Below, one piece after another: positions 6,239 through 10,420 of a stretch of 10,420 nucleotides of DNA. Under the pieces are notes generated by a model, which was given only the letters and a program-made list of their open reading frames with translations, was not told where the DNA came from and ran no database searches. A program made the translations under genes and the position numbers. The stretch is from Actinomycetota bacterium. Its GTDB lineage: Bacteria; Actinomycetota; Acidimicrobiia; Spongiisociales; UBA11373. The DNA lies in NCBI GenBank assembly GCA_003486285.1, contig DNGH01000256.1:1-10420 (forward strand), written 5' to 3'. The first letter of the stretch is position 1. The number at the start of each line of letters is the position of its first letter.

Positions 6239-7234
6239 ATGACAGCGGTCACCGGCGGGAGCGGCCAACACAGCGAAGCCCCGGTGGGCCCGATCGCGGT
6301 GACAGCGGAGGTCATCGGGCGCTCCCCCTGGCAGCTGTTCGTGGCCCGCTTCCGCCAGGACCACGTCGCCTTGGGGGCGCTTGGGTTTCTCGCCTTGCTG
6401 GTGATCGTGGCCCTGCTGGCGCCGTGGATCGCCGACAACGTGGTGCACCATGGGCCCAACGACCTCTTCATCCACGAACCGGTGAAGATGGTCAACGAGT
6501 TCGGCCTGCCGCTGGGACCCAATGAGCAGTTCTGGTTCGGTGCCGATCGCTCCGGGCGGGACCTCTTCGTGCGGGTGCTGTACGGCGCTCGCACGTCGTT
6601 GATCGTGGGCGTGGTGGCCACCGGATTCGCCGTCGTGGTCGGAGTGACCCTGGGGATGATCGCCGGCTACTTCGGCGGCTGGCGGGACACGCTGATCTCC
6701 CGCACCACCGACATCATCCTCTCCTTCCCCCTGCTGCTGTTTGCCATCGGGATCGTGGGCGCCTGCTCATCGTCGCCAGAGGGGTGTTTCGGGGGCCTCA
6801 TAAAACCTGGCCTGCAGCTGGTGATCTTCGTGATCGCGCTGTTCTCCTGGCCGAACATCGCCCGCGTCGTTCGGGGCAACACCCTGTCGCTGCGGGAACA
6901 GGAGTTCGTGGACGCCAACCGGTCGCTCGGGGCCGGCAATTTCACGATCATTTTTCGCGAGCTGCTGCCCAACCTGGTGGCCCCGATCATCGTCTACTCG
7001 ACCCTGCTGATCCCCTCCAACATCATCTTCGAGGCCGCCCTGTCGTTCCTCGGGATGGGGGTTCCCCAGACGGTCCCGTCGTGGGGAAGGCAGCTTTCCG
7101 AGGCCGCCGGAGTCTTCCGGGTCGCCTGGTGGATGATGTTCTTCCCGGGCATGTTCCTCTTCGCCACCACCCTCGGTTTCAACCTGGTGGGTGACGGACT
7201 GCGCGATGCCCTCGACCCGCGCACCGGACGGTGA
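6239..7234 (+). CDS. Opp/Dpp-type ABC importer permease, C-type
   Basis: The 331-residue inner-membrane permease is the DppC/OppC-like half of an importer channel. A cytoplasmic N-terminal tail of about 40 residues precedes the first membrane helix (ALGALGFLALLVIVALLAPW), followed by an extracytoplasmic stretch carrying the OppC-type WFGADRSGRDLFVRVLYGAR motif. Five more helices form the permease core. The ATPase-docking EAA loop begins at Glu220 (EQEFVDANRSLGAGN, then FRELLPN), and the protein ends with the family-typical GDGLRDALDPR. An unusual Cys-containing loop (ACSSSPEGC) sits between the third and fourth core helices. The ATG at 6239 is preferred over the TTG at 6197 because GGGGAG (6224-6229) and GAGAGG precede it and the upstream codons add nothing family-like. 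C-type permeases normally follow the B-type gene; here it is the first gene, 105 bp before the binding protein. Confidence 0.9.
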   Translation: MTAVTGGSGQHSEAPVGPIAVTAEVIGRSPWQLFVARFRQDHVALGALGFLALLVIVALLAPWIADNVVHHGPNDLFIHEPVKMVNEFGLPLGPNEQFWFGADRSGRDLFVRVLYGARTSLIVGVVATGFAVVVGVTLGMIAGYFGGWRDTLISRTTDIILSFPLLLFAIGIVGACSSSPEGCFGGLIKPGLQLVIFVIALFSWPNIARVVRGNTLSLREQEFVDANRSLGAGNFTIIFRELLPNLVAPIIVYSTLLIPSNIIFEAALSFLGMGVPQTVPSWGRQLSEAAGVFRVAWWMMFFPGMFLFATTLGFNLVGDGLRDALDPRTGR

Positions 7235-7243
7235 TGTAAACGC

Positions 7244-7304
7244 ACCGGTCCGAATTCGGTAGCCTATGCCATTGACCCGAGGCTGACCGGTCACGGGACG
7301 GGTC
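7244..7304 (+). promoter_or_regulatory. Palindrome-rich regulatory region before the binding-protein gene
   Basis: ACCGGTC occurs twice in the same orientation, at 7244-7250 and 7286-7292, with starts 42 bp apart, or four helical turns. The second copy is inside the perfect palindrome GACCGGTC (7285-7292), which lies between the arms of a larger inverted repeat, GACCCG (7274-7279) and CGGGTC (7299-7304). The first copy abuts the perfect palindrome CCGAATTCGG (7250-7259). A possible -10 box, TAGCCT, is at 7260-7265, but no good -35 is seen. Together this suggests an operator and internal promoter, or a structured leader, for the lipoprotein gene. No regulator family can be named. Confidence 0.4.
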
Positions 7305-7324
7305 CTCCCAGGGTCTGGAAAACT

Positions 7325-7332
7325 AGAAGGAG
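7325..7332 (+). promoter_or_regulatory. Strong ribosome binding site supporting a TTG start
   Basis: AGAAGGAG ends 7 bases before the TTG at 7340. It is the best Shine-Dalgarno match in the window. It decides the start because the next in-frame ATG (7469) lies beyond the signal peptide and lipobox. Confidence 0.8.
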
Positions 7333-7339
7333 CAAACAC

Positions 7340-9196
7340 TTGAGGAAGAACACCCTCGGCGCCCTGGCGCTGTTGTTGTCGTTCGCACTCGTGGTCGCCG
7401 CCTGCGGTGACGACGATGCCACGACCACGACCGCTGCCGGTGGCGTCGCCACGGGCGGGACGTTCCGTATGGAAACGGACGGCATCGCCTACACCAGCGG
7501 TGGAGATCCCAGCGGCGAATACCTCGGTATTTCGTTCGGCATCTTCACGAACCTGCTGGCCCGGACTCTGCTCACCTACTACCACACCGGCGGAGCCGAG
7601 GGCAACACCCTGGTTCCCGACCTGGCCGAAGACTTCCCCGTGGTCTCGGAAGACGGGTTGACGTACACGTTCACCCTGAAGGACGGGATCATGTTCGGTC
7701 CGCCGTTGTCGCGTGAGATCACCTCGCACGACATCGAGTTCGCCTTCCGGCGCATGGCGGTCGAGTCGGTGGTCGCCCAGTACGAGTTCTACTACGACGG
7801 GTTGATCAACGGCCTCGTCCTCCAGGAGACCCTGCCGGATTCGATCGCCGGCATCGAGACCCCGGACGACAAGACGATCATCTTCAATCTGACCCGCATC
7901 TCCCCCGACTTCGTGTACCTGGTGGCAATGCCCGCCACGGCACCGCAGCCGGAGGAAGTGGCGGGCTGCTTCATGGATGCCACGTACGGCCGGTACGTGA
8001 TCTCCAGCGGCCCATACATGTACGAGGGCACCGATGAGTTGGATGCGTCGAGCTGCGAAGCGCTGACGGCCTCCGGGCCGATCTCCGGCTTCGACCCGGC
8101 GAACCACTCGTACTTCGTCCGCAACCCCGACTACGACGCCGCCACGGACGACCCGGAGGTCCGGGCCAACCACGTGGACCGGATCGAGATCGACCTGAAC
8201 ACCAACATTCAGGACACCTTCGCCAAGATCAAGGCCGGTGAGTTGGACGGAGCCGTCTCGTCGGGGAACCCCCCGGCTGACGTCCTCCAGGACTACTCGA
8301 CCGACCCGGCGCTCCAGGACAGGCTCAAGAGCGGCGGCGACGACAGGACGTGGTACATCACCCTGAACCTGACGGCCGCACCGTTCGACGACGTCCATAT
8401 CCGCAGGGCGGCCAACCTGATCATGGACAAGGCCGGCATCCTGCAGGCCTGGGGTGGAGACATCAGCGGCATCGTCGCCACGCACATTCAGCCTCCGGCG
8501 CTGTCCGGACTGGGTGCCGACTACGACCCTTACGCGACTGAGGGGTCCCGCGGGGACCTCGCCGCCGCGCAGGAAGAGATGAAGCTGTCTGCCTACGACA
8601 CCGACGGCGATGGCATGTGCGACGCCCCGGAGTGCAGTGGCGTCATCTTGATCAACCGGGCCAGCGGGCCCTGGATCGAGGCGGAGGCGGTCGTGGTGGC
8701 TTCGCTGGCCAAGATCGGAATCACGGTCGAGGTGCGCGAGGTCACGGACCACTACACGCAGATCCAGACGATTGCCAACAACATCCCGATCGGGATGAAT
8801 GCCGGATGGGGCAAGGACTTCCCGGACTCGAGCTCGTTCGTCGGGTTCCTGTTCGACGGTCGCGGCATCAAGGCCGAAGGCAACTACAACTACTCGCTGG
8901 TTGGGTTGACCGAGGCTCAGGCGGCTGCGCTCGGTGTCGAGTTCGGGGTCACCCCGAGCGTCGATGCCGACATCGACGAGTGCAAGACCATCGCGCTCAC
9001 CGATGAGCAGGGTGGACTGGACTGCTGGAACAACCTGGACAAGAGACTGATGGAAGAGATCGTGCCGTGGATTCCTTATCTGTGGCCGAACATTCTCACG
9101 ACCATCGGCCCGGCGGTCACCGCCTGGGACTTCGACCAGTTCTCTGGCGTCACCGCCTTCTCCAAGGTGGCGGTCGATCCGTCGCTGCAGAACTGA
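7340..9196 (+). CDS. Family 5 extracellular solute-binding lipoprotein
   Basis: The 618-residue substrate-binding lipoprotein belongs to the Opp/Dpp class (SBP_bac_5) and delivers peptides or a similar solute to the adjacent permeases. A short basic N-terminus and hydrophobic core end in the lipobox VVAAC, making Cys22 the lipid-anchored first mature residue. An Asp/Thr-rich linker (GDDDATTTTAAGG) follows. The mature part shows family features: LVPDLAEDFPVVSEDGLTYT, FTLKDGIMFGPP, HDIEFAFRRM, SSGPYMYEG, IRRAANLIMDKAGI. At 420-431 is a perfect EF-hand-type loop, DTDGDGMCDAPE (Asp1, Asp3, Asp5, Gly6, Asp9, Glu12). Besides Cys22 there are six cysteines in three close pairs (210/239, 427/432, 548/562), likely disulfides in an exported protein. 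The TTG start is supported by AGAAGGAG 7 bases upstream. The substrate is not determined; the length is at the upper end for the family. Confidence 0.92.
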   Translation: MRKNTLGALALLLSFALVVAACGDDDATTTTAAGGVATGGTFRMETDGIAYTSGGDPSGEYLGISFGIFTNLLARTLLTYYHTGGAEGNTLVPDLAEDFPVVSEDGLTYTFTLKDGIMFGPPLSREITSHDIEFAFRRMAVESVVAQYEFYYDGLINGLVLQETLPDSIAGIETPDDKTIIFNLTRISPDFVYLVAMPATAPQPEEVAGCFMDATYGRYVISSGPYMYEGTDELDASSCEALTASGPISGFDPANHSYFVRNPDYDAATDDPEVRANHVDRIEIDLNTNIQDTFAKIKAGELDGAVSSGNPPADVLQDYSTDPALQDRLKSGGDDRTWYITLNLTAAPFDDVHIRRAANLIMDKAGILQAWGGDISGIVATHIQPPALSGLGADYDPYATEGSRGDLAAAQEEMKLSAYDTDGDGMCDAPECSGVILINRASGPWIEAEAVVVASLAKIGITVEVREVTDHYTQIQTIANNIPIGMNAGWGKDFPDSSSFVGFLFDGRGIKAEGNYNYSLVGLTEAQAAALGVEFGVTPSVDADIDECKTIALTDEQGGLDCWNNLDKRLMEEIVPWIPYLWPNILTTIGPAVTAWDFDQFSGVTAFSKVAVDPSLQN

Positions 9197-9219
9197 GATA
9201 GACAACTGACATAGACAGG

Positions 9220-9262
9220 GTGCCTGGGGACCGCTCCGCCGCTGCGGGGCGGTCCCCTGCAC
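9220..9262 (+). terminator. Strong intercistronic stem-loop after the binding-protein gene
   Basis: The arms at 9220-9239 and 9244-9262 pair almost completely around a 4-base loop (CGCT). The core GGGGACCG pairs with CGGTCCCC, with a bulge near the base and one G-U-type pair. It begins 23 bases after the lipoprotein stop and ends 41 bases before the next start. No run of T follows, so it is a poor classical Rho-independent terminator. A partial terminator or a 3' mRNA-stabilising hairpin that raises the binding protein relative to the permease and ATPase is more likely. Confidence 0.65.
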
Positions 9263-9303
9263 CACTCGGGACTCTCTGACAGATCGGACGGGGAGCAGGC
9301 GCG

Positions 9304-10269
9304 GTGGGTAGATACATCGCTCGACGACTTCTCTGGGTGCTGCTCGTCGTCCTGCTCGTCACCTTCTTCACGTTCGTGATCTTCTTCGTGATCCCGCCGG
9401 TCGATCCAGCGATCCTCTTTGCGGGACGCGCCCCCAGTGAGCGGCTCATCGCCCAGGTGCGGGAGGCCTTCGGCCTCGACCAACCCTTCCTGATGCAATA
9501 CGGCCTGTTCCTGAAGCGCATCTTCCTGGGCGACGAGTACGGGTGGCCCGGTTTCGGCATGTCGTTCGTCACTCGCTCCCCGATCCGCGAGCAGTTCCTC
9601 GATCGGGCCTTCGTCACCATGCAACTGGCCGTCGGTGCCGCGGTGGTGTGGCTGGTGATGGGGGTCCTCATCGGCATCACCTCCGCTCTGAAACGGGGCC
9701 AGTGGCAGGACCGCGTCTCCATGGGCTTTGCCCTCTTCGGCGTCTCGGCCCCGGTGTTCTGGCTGGGACTGATGGCGCTCTACATCTTCTGGGAGAAACT
9801 CCACTGGCTGCCGGGCACCGGGTATGTGCCCTTATCCGAGGACCCCAGCCAGTGGTTCCTCCACTTCCTCCTTCCATGGGTGGTGCTGGCGTTACTCTTC
9901 GCCGCCTTCTACGCCCGGATGGTGCGCGGCAGCCTCCTCGAGTCCTTCGGGCAGGACTGGATGCGAACCGCGCGCGCCAAGGGTCTCTCCGAGCGCAAGG
10001 TGGTGTTCAAGCACGGGCTGCGCGCCAGCCTCACACCGGTGGTCTCGATGTTCGGCGTCGACCTGGGGACGTTGCTCGGCGGGGCGATCATCACCGAGAC
10101 GGTGTTCAACCTCCCCGGCCTGGGCACCTATGTGGTGCGGTCCGTCCAGAGTGGCGACATCCCGGTCATCATGGATGTCGTCGTGTTCGCCGGGCTCGCC
10201 GTCGCCCTGATGAGCCTGGTCGCCGACATCCTCTATGCCATGCTCGATCCCCGAGTCCGGTACTCGTGA
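9304..10269 (+). CDS. Opp/Dpp-type ABC importer permease, B-type
   Basis: The 321-residue inner-membrane permease is the DppB/OppB-like partner of the C-type subunit. The N-terminus is classical for the family: MGRYIARRLLWVLLVVLL, a first helix, then an extracytoplasmic domain with PVDPAILFAGRAPSERLIAQ and the FGLDQPFLMQYGLFL segment. Five more helices follow. The EAA loop is QDWMRTARAKGLSERKVVF (from about residue 217), then HGLRASLTPV. The GGAIITETVFNLPGLG motif and a final Met-Leu-Asp-Pro-Arg are family-typical. The GTG start has GGGGAG at 9290-9295, 8 bases upstream. Its stop overlaps the ATPase start as GTGA, so those two are translationally coupled, whereas the binding-protein gene upstream is set apart by 107 bp containing a stem-loop. 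Confidence 0.93.
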   Translation: MGRYIARRLLWVLLVVLLVTFFTFVIFFVIPPVDPAILFAGRAPSERLIAQVREAFGLDQPFLMQYGLFLKRIFLGDEYGWPGFGMSFVTRSPIREQFLDRAFVTMQLAVGAAVVWLVMGVLIGITSALKRGQWQDRVSMGFALFGVSAPVFWLGLMALYIFWEKLHWLPGTGYVPLSEDPSQWFLHFLLPWVVLALLFAAFYARMVRGSLLESFGQDWMRTARAKGLSERKVVFKHGLRASLTPVVSMFGVDLGTLLGGAIITETVFNLPGLGTYVVRSVQSGDIPVIMDVVVFAGLAVALMSLVADILYAMLDPRVRYS

Positions 10270-10420
10270 CCGCCACCACCCCTGCCCGCGGGGAGACCCT
10301 CCTCGAGGTGCGCGACCTCCGCGTCCACTTCCCCACCGTCGATGGCCTTGTCAAGGCCGTCGATGGAATCAGCTTCGAGATCCGACGCGGCGAGGTGCTC
10401 GGCATCGTCGGCGAGTCGGG
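10266..10420 (+). CDS. ABC importer ATPase (OppD/DppD-like), 5' part only
   Basis: Only the first 51 codons are in the window. The sequence LLEVRDLRVHFPTVDGLVKA, then VDGISFEIRRGEVLGIVGES, is the standard opening of an Opp/Dpp-type ATPase. It leads straight into the Walker A loop, which is cut by the window edge. The GTG start overlaps the permease stop by 4 bp (GTGA); no separate ribosome binding site is needed. It should couple ATP hydrolysis to transport on the cytoplasmic side. Importers of this class usually have a second ATPase gene next, which would lie outside the window. Whether the full gene is intact cannot be seen. Confidence 0.9.
   Translation, partial: MTATTPARGETLLEVRDLRVHFPTVDGLVKAVDGISFEIRRGEVLGIVGES

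Noticed and set aside
9220..9262. Classical Rho-independent terminator ending the operon
   Set aside because: No T-run follows the stem, and the next gene has its own ribosome binding site and clearly belongs to the same importer. The hairpin is kept as an intercistronic element.
6767..9265. An 832-codon open frame on the minus strand opposite the importer genes
   Set aside because: Same reason: it mirrors two well-supported genes, shows no motif, and has no start signal.
1..10420. Defence system, prophage, insertion sequence or tRNA-linked island
   Set aside because: No transposase, integrase, nuclease/helicase, phage structural gene or tRNA cloverleaf was recognised on either strand.

Overview
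The window looks like chromosomal DNA of a high-GC actinobacterium. By inference it is probably an uncultivated relative of the Acidimicrobiia. The clues are strong G/C preference at third codon positions, frequent GTG/TTG starts with GTGA stop/start overlaps, an apparently leaderless gene with a TANNNT box just before its ATG, and a lipoprotein whose post-lipobox linker is rich in Asp and Thr. No rRNA, tRNA, CRISPR array or transposase is visible.

Left block (1-2701, + strand). A non-coding start (1-165) consists of four successive families of 7-bp tandem repeats. It is followed by a membrane acyltransferase of the AT3 family (208-1350), a bacterial archaeo-eukaryotic-release-factor-like (baeRF, family 3-like) protein (1429-2499), and a probable unrecognised small protein (about 2531-2701).

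Middle block (2730-5965, - strand, convergent with the left block). This is a two-gene operon read right to left. The first gene encodes a 760-residue fusion of a GT4-type glycosyltransferase with an all-helical toroid-like carbohydrate domain. The second encodes a GH130-family glycoside phosphorylase/hydrolase, and the two overlap by GTGA. The pairing suggests coupled synthesis and turnover of a glycoside, probably mannose-based, in the cytoplasm.

Right block (6239-10420, + strand, divergent from the middle block across 273 bp). This is an oligopeptide/dipeptide (Opp/Dpp)-type ABC importer in an unusual order: C-type permease, solute-binding lipoprotein, B-type permease, then the start of the ATPase, which runs off the window. 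The binding lipoprotein has its own intergenic region with repeated ACCGGTC palindromes, a strong ribosome binding site, and a very stable stem-loop after its stop. This fits separate, higher expression of the binding protein. It also carries a canonical EF-hand-type calcium loop and six cysteines in three close pairs.

Most of the window is recognisable family material. The least explained items are the 7-bp repeat cassette, the GT4-toroid/GH130 pair with its altered EX7E motif, the baeRF plus small-protein neighbourhood, and the calcium-loop/disulfide decoration of the importer lipoprotein.
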